Assembly (NCBI RefSeq): GCF_001573155.1
Contig: NZ_JRWG01000001.1
Coordinates: forward strand, 62,001 to 126,000
Length of the DNA: 64,000 nucleotides
Reading direction: 5' to 3'
DNA from: Aequorivita aquimaris
Lineage (GTDB): Bacteria > Bacteroidota > Bacteroidia > Flavobacteriales > Flavobacteriaceae
Both the position numbers and the translations under genes were made by a program. This document shows, piece by piece, positions 8,186 through 16,596 of this stretch; positions within the stretch are counted from its first letter, which is position 1; every line of letters begins with the position of its first letter. The notes under the pieces are model-generated. The model had not been told where the DNA came from and made no database searches. It saw only the letters and a program-made list of their open reading frames with translations.

Positions 8186-9322
8186 CTATTTATCGATAAA
8201 AGGTATTAAAACATCGTTAATCTTAACTTTTTCTTCATCTGTTAAATTTGAACCTGAGGGCAAACAAAGGCCTATATTAAATAGGCTCTCTGCAGTTTTC
8301 CCACCATAATATGGAGCTCTTTCAAATATTGGCTGTAAATGCATTGGCTTCCATAATGGCCTACACTCAATATTATTTTCCCCCATTGCCATTCTAATAT
8401 CTTCGCTTGAAAAACCACATTCTGAACTATCTACAAGAATACAGGAAAGCCAATGATTTGAAAAATAATTGCTGTTAGGTTCTGAAAACACATTAACTCC
8501 AGTGACATTCTTAAATATTACTTTGTAAAATTCATTCATTTTTCTACGCAAACCTACATGTGAATCAAGAACTTCCATTTGGCCTCGGCCTATACCCGCA
8601 GAAATATTGCTCAACCTGTAGTTATAGCCTATTTCAGAATGTTGGTAATGCGGTGCGGCATCCCGCGCCTGTGTAGCCAAGAAAATAGCTTTCTCTTTGT
8701 GCTTCAAATATCGAGAAACCAATGCCCCACCTCCTGAAGTTGTGATGATTTTGTTACCATTGAAGGATAGGATGGAAATATCGCCAAAAGTACCACATTT
8801 TTGACCTTTATAAGTGCTTCCCAACGCTTCGGCACTATCCTCCACAATTGGAATTTCATATTTTTCAGAAATCTTTTTTATTGCATCAACTTTATAGGGC
8901 ATTCCGTAAAGATGTACGGCGATTATTGCTTTTGGTTTTTTCCCTTTAGAACTTCGATCTTTTATGGCCTCTTCCAAATAATTCGGGCAAATGTTCCAGG
9001 TGTCCGGCTCGCTATCAACAAAAATGGGAGTTGCGCCTAGGTAAACAATTGGATTTGCTGAAGCGGAAAAGGTCATACTTTGGCAGATTACCTCATCGCC
9101 CTTTTCAACGCCCAATAAAATAAGTGCCAAATGTATTGCCGCAGTGCCAGAGCTAAGTGCGGCAACGTGATTCCCATTTCCCAGATAACTTTCTAAAGAT
9201 TTCTCAAAACCATCCACATTTGGACCCAAGGGAGCTACCCAATTTGTGTCAAACGCCTCATTAACGTAATTTTGCTCGGCACCGCCCATATGTGGGGAGG
9301 ATAGGTATATTTTTGAGTCCAT
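8186..9322 (-). CDS. pglE: DegT/DnrJ/EryC1 aminotransferase, PglE-like
   Basis: A 378-residue PLP-dependent sugar aminotransferase. It begins with the typical IYLSSPHMGGAEQNYVNEAF. The cofactor lysine lies in SFNGNKIITTSGGG (~189), and EDSAEALGSTYKG provides the acidic residue that contacts the pyridine ring. The length matches PglE-type enzymes, which transfer an amino group from glutamate to UDP-4-keto-6-deoxy-GlcNAc. The adjacent dehydratase and nearby PglD-like acetyltransferase support the bacillosamine pathway. A 379-bp gap with a possible promoter precedes it. Confidence 0.9.
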   Translation of the reverse strand: MDSKIYLSSPHMGGAEQNYVNEAFDTNWVAPLGPNVDGFEKSLESYLGNGNHVAALSSGTAAIHLALILLGVEKGDEVICQSMTFSASANPIVYLGATPIFVDSEPDTWNICPNYLEEAIKDRSSKGKKPKAIIAVHLYGMPYKVDAIKKISEKYEIPIVEDSAEALGSTYKGQKCGTFGDISILSFNGNKIITTSGGGALVSRYLKHKEKAIFLATQARDAAPHYQHSEIGYNYRLSNISAGIGRGQMEVLDSHVGLRRKMNEFYKVIFKNVTGVNVFSEPNSNYFSNHWLSCILVDSSECGFSSEDIRMAMGENNIECRPLWKPMHLQPIFERAPYYGGKTAESLFNIGLCLPSGSNLTDEEKVKINDVLIPFIDK

Positions 9323-9701
9323 TAATTTGATGTTGGGGAAATATATTTAAAATTTCATTTACAGTAATATCGCATAAAGCTTACCCTATAATGAGGTAAC
9401 AGCATAATATTAAATAGTATCGCACCTTTAAAAGGGCGCAAAGTTAAGAAATAATATGACGACATTAAATGATAAGGGATTGACAAATTTATTCTATCCC
9501 TCAAAATTAATATTCCGCGCGAACCATATAAATTTTTTAGCTTTTGAATAGGCTTTAAGTAGCCTTTTAGTAGCTTAAAACTACCTCAACTCCAATGGAT
9601 ACAGCTTGAACGTAGGTGAAGACCTTCCGAAAGTAGCTAGATTAGTTTTGAATTATACATAGAAACAGCTGCGCAACATTAAAAATTAATTGAGAAAAAA
9701 A
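9323..9701 (-). other. Gap in the capsule locus with a possible promoter
   Basis: No ORF was found in this 379-bp AT-rich gap. It contains CAAAGTTA at 9439-9446, which on the minus strand is TAACTTTG and matches the -7 box. The nearest TTTG (9484) is too far upstream for standard spacing. If active it would give the aminotransferase gene a leader of ~110 nt. The gap lies between the second sugar transferase and pglE and could be a recombination joint in the locus. Confidence 0.35.
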
Positions 9702-10268
9702 TTACTTCGTCAAAAAGAGCCACATAATCCTCAAGTCTTCCGCAAACGATCTATTGTAATAATACTCCAGGTTCATTCGTACCTTGTCGGGAAAGATAAC
9801 TTCATTATTGTACTTAAGGGGATCCGTCTGTTCTTTTAAAAGGGCTTCCTCATTATAATATTTTAAAGCCGCCTTACTGATTAAACCCGGTTTCAGTTCC
9901 AATATTTTTCTTTCCTCCCCCTCCAGTTTATCGTAATATCCGGGAATATCGGGACGTGGGCCCACCAAACTCATTTGTCCAAAAAGGATATTTAACAGTT
10001 GCGGCAACTCGTCCAATTTGGAACGCCGGAGAAACTTTCCATATTTTGAAACGCTTCCACAACAAGTTTGTAATGTCCGTATCTTAAAAATGGTAAATTG
10101 TTTGCCATATTGCCCTACCCTTGGCTGGCAAAAAAGAGCCTTCCCCGTATCAAAATAGGCGAAAAGCAATAACAAGAGTATTAACCAGCCAAAAATCAGG
10201 AGACCAATTATCGAAAATACTATGTCGAATATTCTTTTGATAGAAATATTTTTGTTGGTTAGTAATCT
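9702..10268 (-). CDS. Undecaprenyl-phosphate sugar transferase without a standard start codon
   Basis: The open frame runs 188 codons from just after the TAA at 10269-10271. It encodes a typical bacterial sugar transferase: a basic segment and membrane helix ([20 protein letters not shown]), then [23 protein letters not shown] and MSLVGPRPD, as in initiating phosphoglycosyl transferases. The protein looks full length and intact, but between the upstream stop and a TTG (10173-10175) inside the helix-flanking region there is no ATG, GTG or TTG. Starting at that TTG would remove the membrane anchor. Either a rare start such as ATT is used or the start was lost. A second, intact initiating transferase is at 11040. 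Confidence 0.75.
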   Translation of the reverse strand, partial: RLLTNKNISIKRIFDIVFSIIGLLIFGWLILLLLLFAYFDTGKALFCQPRVGQYGKQFTIFKIRTLQTCCGSVSKYGKFLRRSKLDELPQLLNILFGQMSLVGPRPDIPGYYDKLEGEERKILELKPGLISKAALKYYNEEALLKEQTDPLKYNNEVIFPDKVRMNLEYYYNRSFAEDLRIMWLFLTK

Positions 10269-10405
10269 TTAAATGGGGTTGGGTATTAAGTATCACAGAG
10301 AGCAACCTGTCCTAAATGCAGGGCAAAGAGGTAGTATAAATGCAGCTAAGATCTTTTTTAAACTTTATAAAATACAACTTACAGTATTGGGTCCGCATTC
10401 TTATC

Positions 10406-10996
10406 TCAGCCTATTACCCTGCCAGGATTCCCTACCACTACTGCCCCATCTTCCACATCCCTTATGATTACAGCGCCAGCCCCGATGGTGGCCCATTTTC
10501 CAATTTTGATTTCCGGCAATACACAGGCACCAATGCCAATATGGGTTCCCTCCCCCACAATTACACCCCCTGCTAGACTCGCGTTGGGTGAAACGTGAAC
10601 AAAATCACCCAGCATACAATCGTGTTCCACAACAGCTCCAGAATTTATGATACAATGTTTTCCAATGGCCGTATTGGCATTTATAACAACCTTTGCCATA
10701 ATAACAGTTCCTTCTTCTAAAGATGACCAAGAAGAAACACTGGCGGTTCTATGTACAAGAAGACCAAAATGTTGCGTCAATTTTTCCACAATTTTCTTTC
10801 TGTTCCGATTATTGCCTATAGAAACTATCCACGCCTCATTCGCATTTATAGGTTCGGCAAGAAATTTTTGAACCGGAATATGGCATACTGCTTCGACCTT
10901 GGGATTGTCGTCATATATGCGGGTAATCCTCTCGCCTATGGATTCTGCAATGTCAATTACAGATTTAGAATGGCCGCTTGCACCGAATAATATCAT
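10406..10996 (-). CDS. pglD: PglD/NeuD-type sugar O/N-acyltransferase
   Basis: A 196-residue acetyltransferase. The N-terminal Rossmann-like part starts ILFGASGHSKSVID, typical of PglD/NeuD proteins. The C-terminal half is a left-handed beta-helix built of hexapeptide repeats, with the likely catalytic His (~125) in VEHDCMLGDFVHV, and ends in GNPGRVIG. PglD acetylates the 4-amino group of UDP-4-amino-4,6-dideoxy-GlcNAc to give UDP-di-N-acetylbacillosamine. It lies 43 bp downstream of the PglC-like gene, and both pathway partners are in the same locus. Confidence 0.88.
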   Translation of the reverse strand: MILFGASGHSKSVIDIAESIGERITRIYDDNPKVEAVCHIPVQKFLAEPINANEAWIVSIGNNRNRKKIVEKLTQHFGLLVHRTASVSSWSSLEEGTVIMAKVVINANTAIGKHCIINSGAVVEHDCMLGDFVHVSPNASLAGGVIVGEGTHIGIGACVLPEIKIGKWATIGAGAVIIRDVEDGAVVVGNPGRVIG

Positions 10997-11039
10997 ATTT
11001 TATTAAGTTATAACTAAATTGAAAATTGCAATCCATCTA

Positions 11040-11651
11040 TTAACCTCTACTTCCCTTAAATTGTTCTGCGGTAGCTTGGCCCTCCTGTGCAACCCCTTCA
11101 CGTTTAAAAACTTTCCACAGAGTTTTTAACAGAATGCGGAAATCGAGCAGGAAACTTTGGTTTTCAACATACCAAACATCAAACTCAAACTTCTGTTCCC
11201 AGCTTAGTGCATTCCGCCCATTTACCTGCGCCCAACCTGTAATACCAGGTTTTACGTTATGCCGTTTTCGTTGTGTTTCACTATATAAAGGTAAGTATTC
11301 CGGCAATAAAGGTCTCGGTCCCACAAAACTCATATCGCCTTTTAATACATTTAACAATTGTGGCAGCTCGTCTAGTGAAGTTTTTCTTACAAAACTGCCT
11401 ATGGCAGTAAGGCGTTCGGCATCTGGTAGCAATCTACCGCTACTGTCTCTCTTTTCTGTCATCGTTTTAAACTTGATGATGGTAAAGATCTTTTCTCCTT
11501 TTCCGGGGCGCCGTTGATAGAAAAAAGGTTTTCCGTTGTTGGCTATTGTAAGACCTAACCAAACGACGGAAAAAATAGGACTAAGCAATATAAGACCCAA
11601 GAAGGCGCAGACAAAATCCAAAAAAGGTTTTATTGAGTTTTGATATAACAC
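11040..11651 (-). CDS. pglC: PglC-like initiating phosphoglycosyl transferase
   Basis: A 203-residue monotopic sugar transferase. The N-terminal re-entrant helix is FLDFVCAFLGLILLSPI. It is followed by [44 protein letters not shown] and PGITGWAQVNGRN, all hallmarks of the family. It transfers a phospho-sugar, here probably phospho-diNAcBac, to undecaprenyl phosphate at the inner membrane. The frame opens with GTG, preceded by an in-frame stop eleven codons upstream and no ATG, so GTG is taken as start. The C-terminal tail (KREGVAQEGQATAEQFKGSRG) is longer than usual. Confidence 0.9.
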   Translation of the reverse strand: MLYQNSIKPFLDFVCAFLGLILLSPIFSVVWLGLTIANNGKPFFYQRRPGKGEKIFTIIKFKTMTEKRDSSGRLLPDAERLTAIGSFVRKTSLDELPQLLNVLKGDMSFVGPRPLLPEYLPLYSETQRKRHNVKPGITGWAQVNGRNALSWEQKFEFDVWYVENQSFLLDFRILLKTLWKVFKREGVAQEGQATAEQFKGSRG

Positions 11652-11701
11652 GCTGTCTATTTCTTTAAATTTAGATTGAGGCTAAAAATGAACAATTTTT
11701 T

Positions 11702-12874
11702 CTATTTCCTACTTTTCTGTTTGAGTAAGCTTTGATATTCTTCGAACAGCGCATCCCAAACCTGTTGTTGTTCATAGCGATTCGTTATTTGAGCCCTAGC
11801 ATTGCCCTTTAAGTGTTGATATAAATTTACATCTTCAATCAATAATCGCATAGCTTTCGCTAAGGCTTCAGAATTTTTAATCGGAATAATTAATCCATTT
11901 ACCCTATGGATTATAATTTCATTGCAGCCATTAATATCGGTTACTATAGACGGTAAACCCATGGCACCGGCCTGCATAACTACATTAGGAAAACCTTCCC
12001 GATAACTTGGAAAAGCCAAGGCATCTGCTGCGGCAAAATATGGCCGAACATCTTGCTGATACCCCACCATAATAATATTTGGATTATTTTCAATCGTTTT
12101 AAGAGTTTCCTTTTTTAATGGATCTAATTGAGATTCTTGCGGTCCGACCAATAACAATTTTAACTTCTGCATTCCCAAATCAACTATAAGGTTTGAGAAA
12201 GCCGCACACAACTCGTTTATTCCTTTATCACCTACTAGCCTACCGACAAAAACAAAAACAAAATTGTCATTCGAAATATTAAGATTTTGGCGAAGAATAT
12301 TTCTTTTTGAATTGAAAAGTGTAGGATTAAAGTATTCAGTATCTATACCGTTACTACTCCCCTGTCCTATTATTTTAAGCTTTTCCGATTTCGCTAAATT
12401 TTCATTAATAATAAAATCGTAAAGACCTTTGGAATTTGGATACACATTGGTGGCAAATTTATATGTGAGCCTTTCTACAAAATCTAGCAGTTTTCTCTTC
12501 TTCCCTGTAGTCTCCATTAGTGGAAGACCTGCAATGGTATGCAAACGATTTGGAACACCTGCAAGCCAAGCCGCCATCATGCCCACGATTCCCGCTTTTG
12601 GGGTGTGGGTATGTACGATTAATGGCTTTTCTTTTTTTAGGAAGCGATACAGTTTAAAAACCGCTACAATATCTTTTATGGGTGTTATTTTTCTAGTGAG
12701 TTCTAAAGAAAAAACTCGCACGCCTTCCTCCTTTCCATAGGCTTCCAATCTTTCTTTTTCTGCGGAAACAGCAATAACTTCGTAATACTTCTGCATAAAG
12801 GCAAGTTGCCCCTCCAGTAACTTTACGAGGGAAATAGGTACTGTTGTTATACGGATTAGTTTGGGTTTAGGCAT
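11702..12874 (-). CDS. GT4 glycosyltransferase, PglA-like
   Basis: A 390-residue GT-B glycosyltransferase. The N-terminal domain contains PLIVHTHTPKAGIVGMMAAW and LHTIAGLPLMETTGKKR, characteristic of the PglA/RfaB-like group that adds a HexNAc to the bacillosamine lipid carrier. The nucleotide-binding domain has VFVGRLVGDKGI and SYREGFPNVVMQAGAMGLP. In the EX7E motif the second Glu is Gln, as often seen in this subgroup. It overlaps the next gene upstream by 8 bp and lies 50 bp from the PglC-like gene. It probably adds the second sugar of the repeat unit. Confidence 0.87.
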   Translation of the reverse strand: MPKPKLIRITTVPISLVKLLEGQLAFMQKYYEVIAVSAEKERLEAYGKEEGVRVFSLELTRKITPIKDIVAVFKLYRFLKKEKPLIVHTHTPKAGIVGMMAAWLAGVPNRLHTIAGLPLMETTGKKRKLLDFVERLTYKFATNVYPNSKGLYDFIINENLAKSEKLKIIGQGSSNGIDTEYFNPTLFNSKRNILRQNLNISNDNFVFVFVGRLVGDKGINELCAAFSNLIVDLGMQKLKLLLVGPQESQLDPLKKETLKTIENNPNIIMVGYQQDVRPYFAAADALAFPSYREGFPNVVMQAGAMGLPSIVTDINGCNEIIIHRVNGLIIPIKNSEALAKAMRLLIEDVNLYQHLKGNARAQITNRYEQQQVWDALFEEYQSLLKQKSRK

Positions 12875-14036
12875 CTTTTAAAATTTTATTCATTGACGCG
12901 TAAAAATCCAATCTTTTTTTGTCAAGGTTTGTTTTAAGGTAAGGAACGGCTTTAGTAAGACTTAAAACAGCTTCTCGTTTTAGCTCATCTCTGTTAGAAT
13001 ATAGATAATCAATATGTGCTGCCAACTCTTTTATATTTCCCTTCTTATGAATAAACCTATCTGAAAGAATGTCCGGAATACCACCTACATTGCTTCCAAT
13101 TACAGGACAACCCATTGCCATTGCTTCAATTGTAGCTCGTGGCATTCCTTCAGTGAGGGAAGGTTGGATGTATAATGAAAGTGTTTTGAGAAACTCATTA
13201 ATTTGAGACCCGGATTCTAGGGGACCTATAAATTCTATATTATCCTTAAGGTTTAATCTTTCCGCAAGATCAATAATCCATTCATAATTTCCTTTACCTA
13301 CAAGACTAATTTTTAAATTCTTTTTGACATCCGGAATTAAAGTGGCGATGGCTTTAAGGAAAATATCCTGACCTTTGTATTTGGCGTCAAATCCACCAAT
13401 AATGCCAAGTCTAAAAATATCGCTGGAAAACCTATTTTTATTTAAATCCTCAACTCCTAAGATTCTATCTATGATAACGTTTGATAATGATATTGTAATT
13501 GCAGTATTTCTAGCTGGATAATCTTTTTGTAATTTACTTAGGGTAACATAACTCACGAAATCAGCTTTCGAGACTATTTTTTTATTATGATGTTCAAAAA
13601 TCGGTGCGGCAATTTTACCCATTAACGAACCATAACTGGACAATGCTTCTTTCGCGTTTCCTACTTGCTCCACCCATAATGGCTTGTTATTAATAAATGC
13701 AACCTTACTCGCAATAAAACCTAAAACACTCGGCAGTCGTACTAAAACAACGTCCGCATTTATCATTAAGGTATGCAGTTCTTTTTCAATGGTTTTTCGG
13801 TTTTTGAAAAGTGTAGAAGCAGAATTATATTTTGTCGTTAAATGGAACGAGACTTGGTCAGCCGAAGATATGCTCATTTTAGAGTAGGTAGATTTAGAAT
13901 TTCTACCATAAACATCTATAGCTCCAAAATTAATTAAATAATTGTCCCACAACTTTTTGGGAAAAGAACCGCCAGTATAAACTATACCGTTTTTATTTTT
14001 GAAAAAAGGATGGTCGTGAACAAATAATAATCTCAT
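12867..14036 (-). CDS. GT4 family glycosyltransferase
   Basis: A 389-residue GT-B enzyme. The first half is an acceptor-binding domain without recognisable specificity (MRLLFVHDHPFFKNKNGIVY). The second half has the donor-binding features LGIIGGFDAKYKGQDI and LTEGMPRATIEAMAMGCPVI, with an intact EX7E motif. Both ends overlap neighbours (8 bp and 4 bp), so it is translated as part of a tightly coupled set. It should act on the cytoplasmic face in building the repeat unit. Sugar specificity cannot be read from sequence. Confidence 0.83.
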   Translation of the reverse strand: MRLLFVHDHPFFKNKNGIVYTGGSFPKKLWDNYLINFGAIDVYGRNSKSTYSKMSISSADQVSFHLTTKYNSASTLFKNRKTIEKELHTLMINADVVLVRLPSVLGFIASKVAFINNKPLWVEQVGNAKEALSSYGSLMGKIAAPIFEHHNKKIVSKADFVSYVTLSKLQKDYPARNTAITISLSNVIIDRILGVEDLNKNRFSSDIFRLGIIGGFDAKYKGQDIFLKAIATLIPDVKKNLKISLVGKGNYEWIIDLAERLNLKDNIEFIGPLESGSQINEFLKTLSLYIQPSLTEGMPRATIEAMAMGCPVIGSNVGGIPDILSDRFIHKKGNIKELAAHIDYLYSNRDELKREAVLSLTKAVPYLKTNLDKKRLDFYASMNKILKDA

Positions 14037-15124
14037 TTTACCAGAACATAATATAATTCATTAAACCGTTCTTTATAGTCAAACTTTTTGATTGTTTGAT
14101 CTCTTAATGTTGAATTCCTTTTTACATTCTTTAAATAAAAATCTTCCAAAATGAAAACAAAACCATTTATATCATTAGGATTTAATAAATAAGAATTTTT
14201 ACCCACTGTTTCTTTTATTGGTTCAATATCCGAAGCTACAAATGGCAAGCCCATTATCATTGCTTCAATCAAAGCATTGGGTTGACCTTCCGTTATGGAT
14301 GGAAAAAAAAAGGCATCCATGGAATTTAAGAAAACAGGTATATCACTTCTATTCTCAAATAAGCGTACGTTTGAATCAATTTCTAATTCTTTCACCTTGT
14401 CTTTCAAATTCTCCTTTACACCGTTACCACACAAAATAAAATATATGTCGTTATGCATTTTTATCAACTTTTCTGCCACTTCAACAATAACTCTGTGGTT
14501 CTTGGCAGGATTATACCTGCCGGTATGACCTATGACAAAGGCATGATTAGGAATATTCAAAGCTTGTCTTAAATTCTGATTACCAACCTCAAACTGTTTT
14601 GAATCCACACCATTGTAAATTACTTTAAATCGATTGTCCTGCCGTCTTTTGCTGTAGAAAAAATCAAAAGCTGCTTGTGAATTGGACAATATACTAGATG
14701 CATATTTGTAAGTTAAGCGCTTGACAAAACTGTTGTACTGCGATTTTAAAAATGTTTTTTCAAAGTGATCGGTAGAACCTCGATAAAAAGCTACCCGATT
14801 TTTAATTCCCGCCTGTTTTGCGCTCCATAAAATAGGACCGGCAAAATTACCCGTGAAATCGCATACCGTATCAAAATGATGTTGTTTGAAATATTTTGTT
14901 AGATTGATATAATCAATGGGGTTGAAAAAACTTAACTTATTTTTGATGATTTGAACATTCGGTATTTTTAAATATTCGTTTTCTAGTTGTCCACCATTTC
15001 CTCCTTTGCAATAGACGATTATCTTTAAGAAGGACGTAGCTTTATATTTTAAGAAGCGCAAAAGATAATTTTCTATTCCACCAGAATCTAATCCTGTAAC
15101 AAAAAAGACTATTTTATTTATCAT
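14033..15124 (-). CDS. GT4 family glycosyltransferase
   Basis: A 363-residue GT-B enzyme with N-terminal VFFVTGLDSGGIENYLLRFL, a common opening in exopolysaccharide GT4s. The donor-binding domain has IGHTGRYNPAKNH and FPSITEGQPNALIEAMIMG (EX7E intact). It overlaps the downstream glycosyltransferase by 4 bp (ATGA). It follows the polymerase gene by 31 bp. It should add one residue of the repeat unit. Donor and linkage are unknown. Confidence 0.85.
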   Translation of the reverse strand: MINKIVFFVTGLDSGGIENYLLRFLKYKATSFLKIIVYCKGGNGGQLENEYLKIPNVQIIKNKLSFFNPIDYINLTKYFKQHHFDTVCDFTGNFAGPILWSAKQAGIKNRVAFYRGSTDHFEKTFLKSQYNSFVKRLTYKYASSILSNSQAAFDFFYSKRRQDNRFKVIYNGVDSKQFEVGNQNLRQALNIPNHAFVIGHTGRYNPAKNHRVIVEVAEKLIKMHNDIYFILCGNGVKENLKDKVKELEIDSNVRLFENRSDIPVFLNSMDAFFFPSITEGQPNALIEAMIMGLPFVASDIEPIKETVGKNSYLLNPNDINGFVFILEDFYLKNVKRNSTLRDQTIKKFDYKERFNELYYVLVK

Positions 15125-15155
15125 AAGGTTAATTCATAGATTTGGTTTGTCTTAT

Positions 15156-16538
15156 TTATTTAATCACTTTTAGAAATAAATAATTTAAAAATAAAATATA
15201 AACTATATCCTTCAGCGGGGTAAATAGCATACCTCTGTTCATAGAAAGAGCAGATGCAAGTAAGATCAATGTAATAAGTACATAAATTGGGTCCTGTAAA
15301 ATTGTACGATTATATACTTTACCGCTCCAACACCCAAAAAGCAGCATTATCAAAAAGGTACCATACAAACCAAAGTTGATATAAATATCCGCCAATATTT
15401 CGCTTCCTTCGCCATAGGAAACAAATCTGCCTTGTCCTAAATATGTGAAAAAATTCGCCGATCCTGCATAGATTCGAGGGATATTAAATAAATCTAAAGT
15501 GGCAGAGCCAGCAAAAGGAAAAATACCAATGCCCACAGTAGCAAAAGTTAGTCCGTAAAGATAGGGGTGGCTATTTGGGACCACATCCAAAGCTCGATAT
15601 TGTATTCGAACCGAGGATGCGAGTTCATTGGTAATGTTCACTTCCTCCTGATCCTGAAAGGACGAATACCCTCTGGTTATAATATTTCCCTCATCAAAAG
15701 CAGAAGCATCCCTACCTCTTCCATAACGGATTATTGTAAAAACAAATGCTCCCAAAAGAGTATATAAAATCAGATTTCTAACTGGTATTGGCTTTACATA
15801 GATAGCATAAGCCCCTAAAAATATTAATGCAACTTGCATCACAGGCCCTCTATCACCTGTGCGCAAAAATAGAAGTGTATATAAAAATAAGACAATAAAG
15901 AAAATTTTATTGGCAGAAAAGGATTTAATAACATCTTTTATACGGGTATTAGAAGGCAATTTTTGTATAAAATAAAAAATTCGTAAGTAAAGTAAAACTC
16001 GCAATAAAAGAAATATATAATTTGCCCCTTCCCCCCACACATTAGTATTATAAGCTCCGGATAAGAAAACTGGACCCACTAAGAATAAAAAAACTACGAA
16101 CGAAAGAAATAAAAGACCATCATAAATCCAAAGATTTACAGATACCGTTGCGGAAGTAGTTTGAGCAATACTTTTTTGCTTTGGATATTTATATAATGAA
16201 AACCCCAACATCCATAACACAATAGCCACTACACTCATCCAGGTTGCAAAATTCACCACGGCCTTGTTCAACCAAATAAAAGACGGTCTTTCGGGTTCCA
16301 TCCCCAAAGATGCTAAAAAAGGAATCTGAAAATGAACTATGGTATAGCCAATTAGAAACATTACATCAAATCGTAGCCAATTTGAGGTATGCTTAGATTG
16401 TTGATAGAGGAAATAAACTACTGAGATTAAATACAAAATGGAGATAAGAAAAATATAATTTGCATTGAAATGTTCAAACCTATCAGGGGTAAGAAAAATC
16501 AATAAAAGTAACACCAGTAAATACAAAAAGTTTTTCAT
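15156..16538 (-). CDS. wzy: Wzy-type repeat-unit polymerase
   Basis: A 460-residue polytopic membrane protein with about eleven hydrophobic helices, the usual topology of O-antigen/capsule polymerases. Sequence signatures are weak, as always for Wzy, but a large loop near residues 270-370 contains RYGRGRDASAFDEGN and a SSFQDQEEVN segment, similar to the conserved loop of the oligosaccharide repeat-unit polymerase family. It would join lipid-linked repeat units in the periplasm. Flanking glycosyltransferases and the flippase at the head of the operon support the role. Confidence 0.82.
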   Translation of the reverse strand: MKNFLYLLVLLLLIFLTPDRFEHFNANYIFLISILYLISVVYFLYQQSKHTSNWLRFDVMFLIGYTIVHFQIPFLASLGMEPERPSFIWLNKAVVNFATWMSVVAIVLWMLGFSLYKYPKQKSIAQTTSATVSVNLWIYDGLLFLSFVVFLFLVGPVFLSGAYNTNVWGEGANYIFLLLRVLLYLRIFYFIQKLPSNTRIKDVIKSFSANKIFFIVLFLYTLLFLRTGDRGPVMQVALIFLGAYAIYVKPIPVRNLILYTLLGAFVFTIIRYGRGRDASAFDEGNIITRGYSSFQDQEEVNITNELASSVRIQYRALDVVPNSHPYLYGLTFATVGIGIFPFAGSATLDLFNIPRIYAGSANFFTYLGQGRFVSYGEGSEILADIYINFGLYGTFLIMLLFGCWSGKVYNRTILQDPIYVLITLILLASALSMNRGMLFTPLKDIVYILFLNYLFLKVIK

Positions 16539-16596
16539 AAAACTTTTCCTAAAATTTTAAATTTCCATATTTAATTTCACTCATTCTTAAATTAAA

